Program-made: the position numbers and the translations under genes
The notes under the pieces: generated by a model
Database searches by the model: none
What the model saw: only the letters and a program-made list of their open reading frames with translations
What the model was told of the DNA's origin: nothing
Assembly (NCBI GenBank): GCA_049291875.1
Contig: JBATQE010000050.1
Location: forward strand, 1 to 28,908
Source: CTSOIL-112 sp049291875
GTDB lineage: Bacteria; Pseudomonadota; Gammaproteobacteria; Burkholderiales; Burkholderiaceae
Direction of reading: 5' to 3'
DNA length: 28,908 nucleotides
Shown here: piece by piece, positions 1 through 7,691 of the stretch
How the letters are laid out: the number at the start of each line of letters is the position of its first letter
How positions within the stretch are numbered: the stretch's first letter is position 1

Positions 1-65
1 GACGAACGACGCCGGGCAATCTCAATCCGCTCTTCCATATCAAGCTGCTTGTACTTCGCTCCCAT
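1..65 (-). CDS. IS30-family-like transposase, N-terminal fragment cut by the window edge
   Basis: Read leftwards from the ATG at 65-63, the frame stays open to the window edge and gives a peptide starting MGAKYKQLDMEERIEIARRR. IS30-type transposases start this way: a short basic stretch, then a 'L-x-x-E-E-R-x-x-I' helix leading into the HTH that binds the terminal repeats. A strong ribosome binding site (AGGAGG, 78-73) sits 7 bases before the ATG. Only about 21 codons are visible, so it is unknown whether the gene is intact. The HTH proper and the DDE catalytic domain would lie outside the window. Another mobile-element protein with a similar N-terminus is possible. Confidence 0.55.
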   Translation of the reverse strand, partial: MGAKYKQLDMEERIEIARRRS

Positions 66-92
66 AATAATACCTCCTGCAATAATTTACTC

Positions 93-117
93 TGTTGCAC
101 TTGGTTTGTGAATTCGG
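93..117. repeat. Possible terminal inverted repeat of the IS30-like element
   Basis: About 28 bases upstream of the transposase start lies TGTTGCACTTGG followed by TTTGTGAATTCGG. IS30-family ends often carry a TGTTGCAC-type core close to the transposase start, so this is the likely left end of the element. The partner repeat is outside the window, so the boundary is inferred. Confidence 0.35.
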
Positions 118-162
118 AGTATCCAGAATACCAATAATAAAAACAACACATTAGACTTATGA

Positions 163-191
163 CTGGATTCCCGCTTTCGCGGGAATGACGG
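163..191. repeat. Short palindromic repeat of the dRS3 type (ATTCCC-N8-GGGAAT)
   Basis: On the minus strand the core reads ATTCCCGCGAAAGCGGGAAT: an 8-bp stem closed by a GAAA tetraloop, flanked by CGTC and CCAG. The pattern matches the neisserial dRS3 element, and the same palindrome is widespread between genes of beta- and gammaproteobacteria. Such repeats are known insertion targets for mobile elements, which fits the IS-like sequence next to it. Confidence 0.7.
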
Positions 192-227
192 AGCTTTAGC
201 TTATAGTAGGACTTTGTCAACAGCCTC

Positions 228-250
228 ATGGCGTGGTTGAACCACGCCAT
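228..250. repeat. Perfect 11-bp inverted repeat downstream of lepA
   Basis: ATGGCGTGGTT, one central base, then AACCACGCCAT. In RNA it would fold as a 9-bp stem with a 5-base loop. It lies 24 bases past the lepA stop but has no T-run in the lepA direction, so it is not a standard intrinsic terminator. It may stabilise the lepA 3' end or belong to the repeat cluster beside it. Confidence 0.5.
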
Positions 251-273
251 TGCACTTCAAGCGGGAAAAAGAC

Positions 274-2076
274 TTATTCATCCACCCGCAGAATCGCCAA
301 AAATGCTTCCTGCGGCACTTCCACCGAGCCGACCTGCTTCATGCGTTTTTTACCGGCTTTTTGTTTCTCTAACAATTTTTTCTTACGCGTGATGTCGCCG
401 CCGTAACATTTGGCCAACACGTTTTTACGCATGGCTTTGACGTTTTCACGCGCGATGATCTGAGCACCAATCGCGGCCTGAATCGCCACATCGTACATCT
501 GGCGCGGGATCAATTCGCGCATTTTCGCCGCGACCTGACGACCGCGCGAAGCGGCATTGGAGCGGTGAACGATGATGGAGAGCGCATCGACTTTTTCGCT
601 GTTGATCAGCATATCGACCTTGACCACGTCTGCCGGACGGTATTCTTTGAACTCGTAATCCATCGAGGCGTAGCCGCGCGAGGTGGATTTGAGTTTGTCA
701 AAAAAGTCCATCACCACTTCGGCCATCGGCATCTCGTAGGTCAATTTCACCTGACGGCTGTGGTAGGTCATGTCAATCTGCACGCCGCGTTTTTGCGTAC
801 ACAACGTGATCACGCTGCCGACGTACTCCTGTGGCATGAACAAATGCACGGTGACAATCGGCTCGCGAATCTCGTTGATTTTTGACGGATCGGGCATTTT
901 CGATGGGTTTTCCATCTGCACCACTGTGCCGTCGCGCATTTCGACCTCGTACACCACCGACGGCGCGGTGGTGATCAAATCCATGTCAAATTCGCGCTCC
1001 AAGCGCTCCTGCACGATTTCCATGTGCAATAAACCGAGAAAACCGCAGCGGAAACCGAAGCCCAAAGCCTGCGACACTTCCGGCTCGTATTGCAAGGAGG
1101 CGTCGTTGAGTTTCAATTTTTCCAGCGAGTCGCGCAAGGCGTCGTACTCGGACGACTCCACAGGGAACAAACCCGCAAATACCTGCGGCTGAATTTCTTT
1201 AAAACCGGGCAACGGTTTTTCCGCCGCCGGTTTGGCCTGCGAATTCACATGCGTAATGGTGTCGCCCACTTTTGCGGCGGACAACTCTTTCAGACCGGTG
1301 ATGATGAAGCCCACTTGTCCGGCGGAGAGCTGCGGCAGATTCTTCGATTTCGGCGTGAATACACCCAAATGCTCGACGCCATGCTGCGCACCGGTCGCCA
1401 TCATTTGAATTTTGTCTTTGGCTTTGAGCGTACCGTTGACCACGCGCACCAGCATCACTACACCGACATAGTTATCAAACCACGAGTCGATAATCAACGC
1501 TTGTAACGGCGCATTCGGATCACCCTTCGGCGGCGGTACACGCTCAATCAGGCGCTCCAACACCTCGTCCACGCCCAAACCGGTTTTCGCCGAACACAAC
1601 ACCGCGTCCTGCGCCTCAATGCCGATCACATCCTCGATCTCGGCAATTGCATTGGCCGGCTCGGCGGCGGGTAAGTCGATTTTATTCAAAACCGGCACGA
1701 CCTCAACACCCAGCTCAATCGCGGTGTAGCAGTTGGCCACCGTTTGCGCTTCCACGCCTTGCGACGCGTCCACCACCAGCAGCGCACCTTCGCACGCAGA
1801 CAGCGAACGCGAGACTTCATACGAGAAGTCAACATGTCCCGGGGTGTCAATCAGATTCAGATTGTAAATTTCACCGTTTTTCGCTTTGTATTCGAGCGCA
1901 GCAGTTTGCGCCTTGATCGTAATCCCGCGCTCACGTTCAATATCCATCGAGTCCAGAACCTGCGACTCCATCTCGCGCTCGGACAAACCGCCGCACATGT
2001 GAATGATGCGATCGGCCAAGGTCGATTTGCCGTGATCAATGTGGGCGATGATTGAGAAATTACGTATGTTTTTCAT
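274..2076 (-). CDS. lepA: Elongation factor 4 (LepA), ribosome back-translocating GTPase
   Basis: LepA is a translational GTPase that binds stalled or mistranslocated ribosomes and affects initiation and elongation under stress. The 600-residue product is full length for the family. The GTPase motifs are clear: AHIDHGKSTL (11-20), DTPGH (77-81) and NKID (131-134). EF-G-like domains follow, and the LepA-specific C-terminal domain ends in a basic KKKLLEKQKAGKKRMK stretch. The ATG has an AGAGG about 11 bases upstream. lepB (signal peptidase I) usually lies directly downstream of lepA in proteobacteria. Here that space holds repeats and an IS end, so the lepA-lepB pair is split or rearranged. Confidence 0.98.
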   Translation of the reverse strand: MKNIRNFSIIAHIDHGKSTLADRIIHMCGGLSEREMESQVLDSMDIERERGITIKAQTAALEYKAKNGEIYNLNLIDTPGHVDFSYEVSRSLSACEGALLVVDASQGVEAQTVANCYTAIELGVEVVPVLNKIDLPAAEPANAIAEIEDVIGIEAQDAVLCSAKTGLGVDEVLERLIERVPPPKGDPNAPLQALIIDSWFDNYVGVVMLVRVVNGTLKAKDKIQMMATGAQHGVEHLGVFTPKSKNLPQLSAGQVGFIITGLKELSAAKVGDTITHVNSQAKPAAEKPLPGFKEIQPQVFAGLFPVESSEYDALRDSLEKLKLNDASLQYEPEVSQALGFGFRCGFLGLLHMEIVQERLEREFDMDLITTAPSVVYEVEMRDGTVVQMENPSKMPDPSKINEIREPIVTVHLFMPQEYVGSVITLCTQKRGVQIDMTYHSRQVKLTYEMPMAEVVMDFFDKLKSTSRGYASMDYEFKEYRPADVVKVDMLINSEKVDALSIIVHRSNAASRGRQVAAKMRELIPRQMYDVAIQAAIGAQIIARENVKAMRKNVLAKCYGGDITRKKKLLEKQKAGKKRMKQVGSVEVPQEAFLAILRVDE

Positions 2077-2227
2077 TAAATTGAGAACCTCTGGTGGACA
2101 AGCTTTTTGATCGCGCTGAATTCAGATTCAACACGAACCGTTTAATTTTAAAAAGTTTACTATTCTACTTGAAAGCCCATGCTATCGCATCTAAAAACCG
2201 CTTTGGCACTATAAAAGAGGCTCTATT

Positions 2228-2389
2228 TTGTATTTTCTGCCACTCACTTTAGTTTTGATAATAGTTATCACCAGTATTCAATACAAAATACAGCAATATC
2301 TCTTGCGAATGGATTTCAAGTGGCGTTATGATAACCAAAATTTTACAAGAATCCACAAAGCTTCATTTCCGACACCGCATAATAAATAA
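2228..2389 (+). CDS. Possible small membrane peptide (53 aa) upstream of rbsD
   Basis: A TTG at 2228 has an AGAGG (2216-2220) 7 bases upstream and opens a frame that runs to TAA at 2387-2389. The stop lies just before the rbsD ribosome binding site. The product starts with about 18 strongly hydrophobic residues (YFLPLTLVLIIVITSI) and continues with a polar, positively charged tail. That is the usual form of a single-span small membrane protein. No homologue is recognised. The frame could be chance in AT-rich leader DNA, and the rbs promoter must also lie in this 325-base gap. A 10-bp inverted repeat (2225-2234 with 2280-2289) overlaps it and could be regulatory. Confidence 0.3.
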   Translation: MYFLPLTLVLIIVITSIQYKIQQYLLRMDFKWRYDNQNFTRIHKASFPTPHNK

Positions 2390-2401
2390 AAGGAGGGTCA
2401 C

Positions 2402-2803
2402 ATGAAAAAAACCGGCGTGCTGAATATCCAGCTCTCGCAAACAATCGCCGCTTTGGGGCACGGCGATATGCTGGTGATTGCCGATGCAGGGTTGCCGATT
2501 CCCAAAGGCGTACCGTGCATTGATTTGGCCGTTGCCCTCGGCGTACCGACGCTGAAGCAGGTCTTGGACGCGGTGCTGCAAGAGGTTCATCTCGAACAAA
2601 TCACACTGGCCGATGCCACCAAGCAACACAGCCCGCAATTATGGCAATACGCACACGAGCAGGCGCAGCAACGTGATTGGCACATCCAAATCGTCAACCA
2701 CGACATGCTCAAAGCCGCCTCGGCGCAAGCGCGTGCCATCGTCCGCACCGGCGACAACACACCCTATACCAACATCATTTTGCATTCGGGAGTGCCATTT
2801 TGA
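2402..2803 (+). CDS. rbsD: D-ribose pyranase
   Basis: RbsD interconverts the beta-pyranose and beta-furanose forms of D-ribose, so imported sugar can reach the form used by ribokinase. The 133-residue product fits the usual length (about 130-140). It opens with the family pattern MKKTGVLNIQLSQTIAALGHGD, where the GHGD region carries the catalytic histidine, and it contains the conserved ADAGLPIP segment. AGGAGG (2391-2396) sits 5 bases before the ATG. It is the first gene of the ribose uptake operon, and its stop codon overlaps the proposed rbsA start. Confidence 0.96.
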   Translation: MKKTGVLNIQLSQTIAALGHGDMLVIADAGLPIPKGVPCIDLAVALGVPTLKQVLDAVLQEVHLEQITLADATKQHSPQLWQYAHEQAQQRDWHIQIVNHDMLKAASAQARAIVRTGDNTPYTNIILHSGVPF

Positions 2804-4296
2804 ACAACGCCCCACGACTTTTGGTGGAGATGCGGCACATCGGCAAATCATTCGGCGCGGTTCAGGTTTTGGACGGCGTGGCATTTGATTTACGCGCCGG
2901 AGAAATTCATGCCCTGATGGGTGAAAACGGTGCCGGCAAGTCCACTTTGATGAAAATTCTCACCGGTATTTATCAAGCCGACCACGGCCAAGTGCTCATC
3001 GAGGGCACACCGCAAGCCATCAAAACCCCGGTGGATGCACAGAAACTCGGGATCGCCATGATTCATCAGGAACTGAACTTACTGCCTGAAATGAGCGTGG
3101 TCGAAAACTTCTTTCTCGGGCGTGAAATCGTGCGTCACGGCGTTTTGCAAAAACGACAGATGCGCGAGATCGTCGTGCAAAAACTGGATGAATTACAAGC
3201 CAATTTCAGCCCCGACACCCTGATCAAAAACCTATCCGTCGGACAACAGCAATTGGTCGAAATCGCGCGTGCGCTGTCCATTGACGCGAAAATCATCATC
3301 ATGGACGAACCGACCGCCGCCCTGACCGAACCGGAGATTCAGCGTTTATTCGGCATCATCCGCAAATTGGCGGACAACGGCGTCGGACTGGTCTACGTTT
3401 CGCACCGCATGGAGGAAATTTTCCAAATCTGCGATCGCGTCACCGTGCTGCGCGATGGGATTTCAGTCGCAACCCAAGCCATTGCCGAAACCAATTTTGA
3501 CGAAGTGGTGCGCATGATGGTTGGGCGCGAATTGACCGAACGTTTTCCCGAACGTCATAGCAGCATCGGCGAGGTCAAGCTGCAAGTGCGCGCGCTGTCC
3601 GACGGGCATAAACTGCACGACATCGATTTTGACGTACATGCCGGTGAAATATTGGCCTTTGCCGGACTGATCGGCTCGGGGCGAACCGAAATTGCCAACG
3701 CCCTGTTCGGTCTGTCGCCCCAGTCGCGTGGCGAGATTCGCATCAAGGGTCAAGCCGTACACATCAAAGGGCCGCGCGATGCGATTGCGCACAAAATCGC
3801 CTACGTCACCGAAGACCGCAAAGCCAAAGGCCTCATTCTGGATATGAATGTGCGCGAAAACAGTACATTGGTGCATTTACCGACGCGTTATTCGGTGATT
3901 GATCGGGCATTCGAGCACAGCTACATTGGGCAAGCCATCGAAAACCTGAAAATCAAGGTCGCCGACACGGAGGAGTCGGTGCGTCGTTTATCCGGTGGCA
4001 ATCAGCAAAAAGTCGTTTTGGCCAAATGGCTGATGCATCTGCCGGAAATTTTAATTTTGGATGAGCCGACGCGCGGCGTCGATATCGGCGGCAAAGCGGA
4101 AATTTACCGCATTATCAATGAGTTGGCGCAACAAGGCGTTGCCATCATCATGATTTCGTCCGAGTTACCGGAAGTGCTGGGCGTGTCCGATCGCATCGCA
4201 GTGATGCGCGAGGGTCGGTTGACCGGCATATTGAACACCGCTCAAGCCAATCAAGAAAAAGTCATGGCCTTGGCCGCAGGAGGAACACAACAATGA
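2800..4296 (+). CDS. rbsA: Ribose ABC transporter, ATP-binding subunit RbsA
   Basis: RbsA is the tandem ATPase that drives ribose import through RbsC. Numbered from the start chosen here, the first nucleotide-binding domain shows Walker A GENGAGKS (41-48), a signature near 145-151 (LSVGQQQ) and Walker B IIIMDEP (about 166-172). The second domain has the degenerate Walker A (AGLIGSGRTE) normal for sugar importers of this class, then RLSGGNQQK and ILILDEPTRGVD. The start is TTG 2800, which overlaps the rbsD stop as TTGA and has GGGAG (2788-2792) 7 bases upstream. This gives 498 residues, close to the family norm of about 500. A longer in-frame start at 2677 would run through rbsD and is unlikely. 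The stop overlaps rbsC by ATGA. Confidence 0.96.
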   Translation: MNNAPRLLVEMRHIGKSFGAVQVLDGVAFDLRAGEIHALMGENGAGKSTLMKILTGIYQADHGQVLIEGTPQAIKTPVDAQKLGIAMIHQELNLLPEMSVVENFFLGREIVRHGVLQKRQMREIVVQKLDELQANFSPDTLIKNLSVGQQQLVEIARALSIDAKIIIMDEPTAALTEPEIQRLFGIIRKLADNGVGLVYVSHRMEEIFQICDRVTVLRDGISVATQAIAETNFDEVVRMMVGRELTERFPERHSSIGEVKLQVRALSDGHKLHDIDFDVHAGEILAFAGLIGSGRTEIANALFGLSPQSRGEIRIKGQAVHIKGPRDAIAHKIAYVTEDRKAKGLILDMNVRENSTLVHLPTRYSVIDRAFEHSYIGQAIENLKIKVADTEESVRRLSGGNQQKVVLAKWLMHLPEILILDEPTRGVDIGGKAEIYRIINELAQQGVAIIMISSELPEVLGVSDRIAVMREGRLTGILNTAQANQEKVMALAAGGTQQ

Positions 4297-5231
4297 ATTC
4301 ACTATCCATCGGCGCGACGCTCAAAAAAATGGGGCCTTTGTTGGGCTTAATCGTATTGTCGATTTTTTTGAGCATCGCCACACCGAATTTTTTAACCTCA
4401 AGCAATCTATTCAGCGTGTTGCGCCAAGTCTCCTACAGCGGCCTGCTGGCTTTTGGCATGACCTTCGTCATTTTGATCGGCGGCATTGATTTATCGGTCG
4501 GTGCGATTTTGGCGCTGGTCGGCATCATCACCGCCAGCCTGATTCAGGCGGGTGTTGATCCGATTTTGGCCTCGCTGATCGGCGTGCTTTTGGGCGCACT
4601 GTGTGGGGCGTTTAACGGGCTGCTGATTTCCGTTGGCAAAATTGCACCGTTCATCGCCACATTGGCCACGATGATTCTGTTTCGCGGGATCGCGCAGGAG
4701 TATTCGCAATCCAAACCAATCAGTATCAATGCGACCGGTTTTTTTGACGCGATTGGCTCAGGCTATCTGTTGGACTTCATTCCCATACCGGTTTTATTGA
4801 TGCTGGTGGTGTACTTCGTTTTATGGTTTGTCCTACAAAAAACCCGATTTGGCCGCTATGTTTATGCTTTGGGCGGTAGTGAAGACGTGGCGCTGATTTC
4901 CGGTCTGAAAGTCAAACGGCTTAAATTATGGGTATACACCCTATCCGGCGTAATGTCCGCAATCGCCGCCTTAGTTGTAACCAGCCGCCTGTCCTCGGCC
5001 AGCCCGAATGCTGGCGCAATGTACGAATTGGACGCCATTGCCGCAGTGGTACTCGGCGGGACGAGTTTATCCGGCGGACGCGGTTGGATTTTTGGCACCC
5101 TGATCGGCGTGATTTTGCTCGGTGTTTTGAGCAACGGTTTGAATTTGCTCAATGTTTCGGCCAATTACCAGTTGATTATCAAAGGCTTGGTCATTTTGTT
5201 CGCAGTCCTGATGGATCGCAAAAACGCATAG
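4293..5231 (+). CDS. rbsC: Ribose ABC transporter permease RbsC
   Basis: RbsC is the inner-membrane channel of the ribose importer. The 312-residue product is highly hydrophobic with many membrane segments. It carries the family loops GMTFVILIGGIDLSVGAILAL and GGTSLSGGRGWIFG; the latter is the ATPase-contacting segment of this permease family (BPD_transp_2). Length is near the norm of about 320. Its start overlaps the rbsA stop by four bases (ATGA), indicating translational coupling. Confidence 0.96.
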   Translation: MNSLSIGATLKKMGPLLGLIVLSIFLSIATPNFLTSSNLFSVLRQVSYSGLLAFGMTFVILIGGIDLSVGAILALVGIITASLIQAGVDPILASLIGVLLGALCGAFNGLLISVGKIAPFIATLATMILFRGIAQEYSQSKPISINATGFFDAIGSGYLLDFIPIPVLLMLVVYFVLWFVLQKTRFGRYVYALGGSEDVALISGLKVKRLKLWVYTLSGVMSAIAALVVTSRLSSASPNAGAMYELDAIAAVVLGGTSLSGGRGWIFGTLIGVILLGVLSNGLNLLNVSANYQLIIKGLVILFAVLMDRKNA

Positions 5232-5271
5232 TTTCACACAACGCATCACTATTTTACTCAAGGAGAAAGTT

Positions 5272-6201
5272 ATGAAAGTTTGGTCCAAAGCATCGTTACT
5301 ACTGATTTCCGGCCTGATTATGGCCGCATGTAACCAAAAAGCGGCTGATAACAAGCCGGCAGATGCCGCACCCGCCGCAGGCGGCGGTGACGTCATCGGT
5401 CTGGCCATTTCCACCCAAAACAACCCGTTTTTCGTCAGCCTGAAACAAGGCGCTGAAGAAGAAGCGAAAAAATTGGGGCTGAAACTGGTGGTTGTGGACG
5501 CCAACGATGACTCCAGCAAGCAAGCGGCCGGCGTTGACGACCTGTTGCAACAAAAAGTCAAAGTGCTGCTGATCAACCCAACTGACTCGGAAGCCGCCGC
5601 AGCCTCGGTCGCGCGCGCGACTAAAGCAGGCATTCCCGTGATCTCCATCGACCGCTCGGTCAAAGGTGCGGACGTGGCCGCCCACATTGCCTCGGATAAC
5701 GTCGCCGGTGGTAAAATGGCTGCCGAATTCATCGTACAACAACTGGCCTCAGGCGGTGACATCGTTGAATTGGAAGGAATTCCGGGCTCATCCGCCGCAC
5801 GTGAACGCGGTCAAGGCTTCCACGACATCATGGATGCACAAAAAGCCATCAAAATCGTTGCCAAACAACCGGCTGATTTTGACCGCACCAAAGGTCTGAC
5901 CGTCATGGAAAACATCCTGCAAAGCCACCCGAATGTCAAAGCCATTTTCGCACACAACGACGAAATGGCACTGGGCGCGGTCAAAGCACTGGAAGCGGCC
6001 AATAAAAAAGGCGTCATCGTGGTGGGCTTCGACGCGACGGATGATGCCAAAGCGGCGGTAAAAGCAGGCAAAATGGCCGCAACCGTTGCCCAAAAACCCG
6101 CGAAAATCGGACAATTGGGCGTGAGCACTGCGAAAAAAATCATCGCGGGTGAAAAAGTAGAAAAATCCGTACCGGTTGAGTTGGAACTGATCAAACAATA
6201 A
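5272..6201 (+). CDS. rbsB: Ribose-binding protein RbsB, predicted lipoprotein
   Basis: This is the substrate receptor of the importer, a periplasmic-binding-protein fold of the LacI/RbsB sugar type (for example IGLAISTQNNPFFVSL near the start, and VDANDDSSKQ). AAGGAG lies 8 bases before the ATG. The first 20 residues form a lipoprotein-type signal ending in L-I-M-A-A-C20, followed by an Ala/Pro/Gly-rich tether of about 20 residues. That predicts a membrane-anchored receptor, whereas E. coli RbsB is soluble and lipid-anchored receptors are usual in Gram-positives. Met at the -3 position is acceptable but not ideal. It is the last gene of the operon and is followed by a terminator. Neither rbsK nor rbsR is present. 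Confidence 0.94.
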   Translation: MKVWSKASLLLISGLIMAACNQKAADNKPADAAPAAGGGDVIGLAISTQNNPFFVSLKQGAEEEAKKLGLKLVVVDANDDSSKQAAGVDDLLQQKVKVLLINPTDSEAAAASVARATKAGIPVISIDRSVKGADVAAHIASDNVAGGKMAAEFIVQQLASGGDIVELEGIPGSSAARERGQGFHDIMDAQKAIKIVAKQPADFDRTKGLTVMENILQSHPNVKAIFAHNDEMALGAVKALEAANKKGVIVVGFDATDDAKAAVKAGKMAATVAQKPAKIGQLGVSTAKKIIAGEKVEKSVPVELELIKQ

Positions 6202-6219
6202 ACCAACGAAACATCATGC

Positions 6220-6251
6220 AAAAAGCCCTACGCAAATCGTAGGGCTTTTTT
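6220..6251. terminator. Intrinsic terminator after rbsB, symmetrical
   Basis: AAAAAGCCCTACG, loop CAAAT, CGTAGGGCTTTTTT. The A-run and T-run on opposite sides let it serve both rbsB and the convergent dioxygenase gene that ends at 6294. Confidence 0.92.
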
Positions 6252-6293
6252 ACAGAACATTTCAAACTCGACAAAAAACAGCCGACCAGCCAT

Positions 6294-7049
6294 CTACACA
6301 GCTTCTTTCGTATCATCACCCAAAAAACCATCCCGTCGAAACGTCAATACCAAAGTATCTCGATGGCCGTGCTCATCGACCGGCTGAATCGGCGTGGACT
6401 CGTGAATCACTTTGGCATCATCTATCCACAGCAACGACCACGGCTCGGTCAAGGTGAAACGCTGCCCGTTCGGCCCATCGGCCTCAAACACGCGGGTTTC
6501 GCCCCCCTTAATGCCCACGCGATCAAGCAAAAACACCATGACAAAATCCACCCCATCGCGGTGCGCACCCTCAGGTGTTGGGCGCCCAATGCCATCCGTG
6601 GTATCAATGCGAAACTGATGCGCCTCGATGTGCCAAACATCCTCCGCCTCGCCAACAGGCGCAACCGCCGAGCACATCTGTGCCGTGCGTTTGAGCAAAT
6701 TTTGCCACGCCGGATGCGCAGCCACGTCCGGCTCCATCGGCTCAAACCAACGGCGCATACCACCATGAAGCGCGTTGTATTCAACAGGTTGAAAATGCGC
6801 GCGATGTTCGGTTTGCGACAATTCGCCATCACGCATGACAAAGCATGAATGCCGCCGCAGGCGATAACGTCCGCCGTCTTTGAGGTATTCATCACGGCAC
6901 AAACGATCCCAAGCAGACGTTAGCTCGGACAAAAGCGCCGCACTCACCCCCAACTGCGGCCAATCCTTGGCAGACAGCACCGAGAAACCTTGCCGTTGCA
7001 TCGTTGGAATCAGTTGATCGACAGTCGTTAGTGGAAGTGGTGTATTCAT
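6294..7049 (-). CDS. 2-oxoglutarate/Fe(II)-dependent dioxygenase (IDO-like, PF10014 type)
   Basis: The 251-residue protein has the jelly-roll iron-site pattern of the 2OG-Fe dioxygenase family that includes Bacillus L-isoleucine 4-dioxygenase. H163-R-D165 sits in EGAHRDGVDF, the distal H216 in KVIHESTPI, and R230, a likely 2-oxoglutarate ligand, in HRDTLVLTFRRDG. A GGETRVFEADG strand lies between them. Family members hydroxylate free amino acids or related small molecules. The substrate cannot be told from sequence. The gene stands alone between two convergent or divergent neighbours. No clear ribosome binding site precedes the ATG, and the bases around the start (TGATGCGCTATGAA) are identical to those at the start of the DUF4422 gene at 12160. 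Confidence 0.85.
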   Translation of the reverse strand: MNTPLPLTTVDQLIPTMQRQGFSVLSAKDWPQLGVSAALLSELTSAWDRLCRDEYLKDGGRYRLRRHSCFVMRDGELSQTEHRAHFQPVEYNALHGGMRRWFEPMEPDVAAHPAWQNLLKRTAQMCSAVAPVGEAEDVWHIEAHQFRIDTTDGIGRPTPEGAHRDGVDFVMVFLLDRVGIKGGETRVFEADGPNGQRFTLTEPWSLLWIDDAKVIHESTPIQPVDEHGHRDTLVLTFRRDGFLGDDTKEAV

Positions 7050-7080
7050 AGCGCATCAGCCAAAATTTTGAGGGTGTGGT

Positions 7081-7109
7081 ATTGTAAGCGCGCCCTTTCA
7101 TCGACACAA
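7081..7109 (-). promoter_or_regulatory. Candidate promoter of the dioxygenase gene
   Basis: On the minus strand, TTGTGT (7109-7104), 17 bases, then TACAAT (7086-7081), about 31 bases before the ATG. The -10 is good and the -35 weak. Confidence 0.4.
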
Positions 7110-7202
7110 TCTGTTCCTGATCTATTCCTTAAGCGGCTGGGCAAATCAAGTGACAAATGGCTCCAAAAACTCGCTAAAAAATATTTTTTAACAAACCACC
7201 TC

Positions 7203-7230
7203 TTGAAATAAGCGGCTTGAGCCATCATAA
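7203..7230 (+). promoter_or_regulatory. groESL promoter
   Basis: TTGAAA (7203-7208), a 16-base spacer and CATAAT (7225-7230) form a good sigma-70 promoter. CTTGAAA (7202-7208) also matches a sigma-32 -35 box, but the matching CCCCAT-type -10 is poor. The CIRCE operator begins at the next base, so repressor would cover the transcription start. Confidence 0.7.
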
Positions 7231-7257
7231 TTAGCACTCAGAGGGCAAGAGTGCTAA
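7231..7257. promoter_or_regulatory. CIRCE operator (HrcA binding site)
   Basis: TTAGCACTC, exactly 9 bases, GAGTGCTAA: a perfect match to the CIRCE consensus. HrcA represses groESL here at normal temperature and is inactivated when unfolded proteins occupy GroEL. No hrcA gene lies in the window. Confidence 0.97.
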
Positions 7258-7337
7258 TTTCTCTCTGAAAATAGCACCGCCCCAAGTTTTTTAGCATTTA
7301 TCTATTTGATTTTAAACCCATTTTCAAGGAGCTTTCC

Positions 7338-7628
7338 ATGAACATTCGTCCGTTACACGACCGAGTGATTGTTAAACGTGTTGAAGCCGAGCGCACCACA
7401 GCGTCCGGCATCGTGATTCCTGACAGCGCGACCGAAAAACCGGATCAAGGCGAAGTTTTGGCCGTCGGCCCGGGCAAACGCAACGATCAAGGCGCTCAAA
7501 TTGCTTTGGACGTCAAAGTAGGCGACCGCGTGTTGTTCGGCAAATACGCCGGCCAAACCGTGAAAGTGGACGGTAACGAAGTGCTCGTGATGCGCGAAGA
7601 AGACATCATGGGTGTGATCCAAAACTAA
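7338..7628 (+). CDS. groES: Co-chaperonin GroES
   Basis: GroES is the 10-kDa lid that closes the GroEL folding chamber. The 96-residue product starts MNIRPLHDRVIVKRVEAE and keeps the mobile-loop region (ASGIVIPDSATEKPDQGEV) and the GKYAGQTVKVDGNEVLVMREEDIMGV end typical of betaproteobacteria. AAGGAG sits about 6 bases before the ATG. It is co-transcribed with groEL 63 bases downstream, under the CIRCE-controlled promoter. Confidence 0.99.
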   Translation: MNIRPLHDRVIVKRVEAERTTASGIVIPDSATEKPDQGEVLAVGPGKRNDQGAQIALDVKVGDRVLFGKYAGQTVKVDGNEVLVMREEDIMGVIQN

Positions 7629-7691
7629 TCGAAAAGTACGTACTCAAGTACAACTACTTTTTATAGTCAAATTATTTACGAAGGAAAAGTT

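Noticed and set aside
209..225. GAGGCTGTTGACAAAGTCC (minus strand) as the end of a second insertion sequence
   Set aside because: It resembles IS5-type ends, but no partner repeat or transposase is in the window, so I did not list it as an element.
2677..2799. Longer N-terminus for rbsA
   Set aside because: It would overlap most of the rbsD end and adds residues absent from the family. TTG 2800 has a ribosome binding site and gives normal length.
7202..7228. Sigma-32 heat-shock promoter before groES
   Set aside because: The CTTGAAA -35 fits but no CCCCAT-type -10 is found at proper distance. The sigma-70 reading with CIRCE is better.
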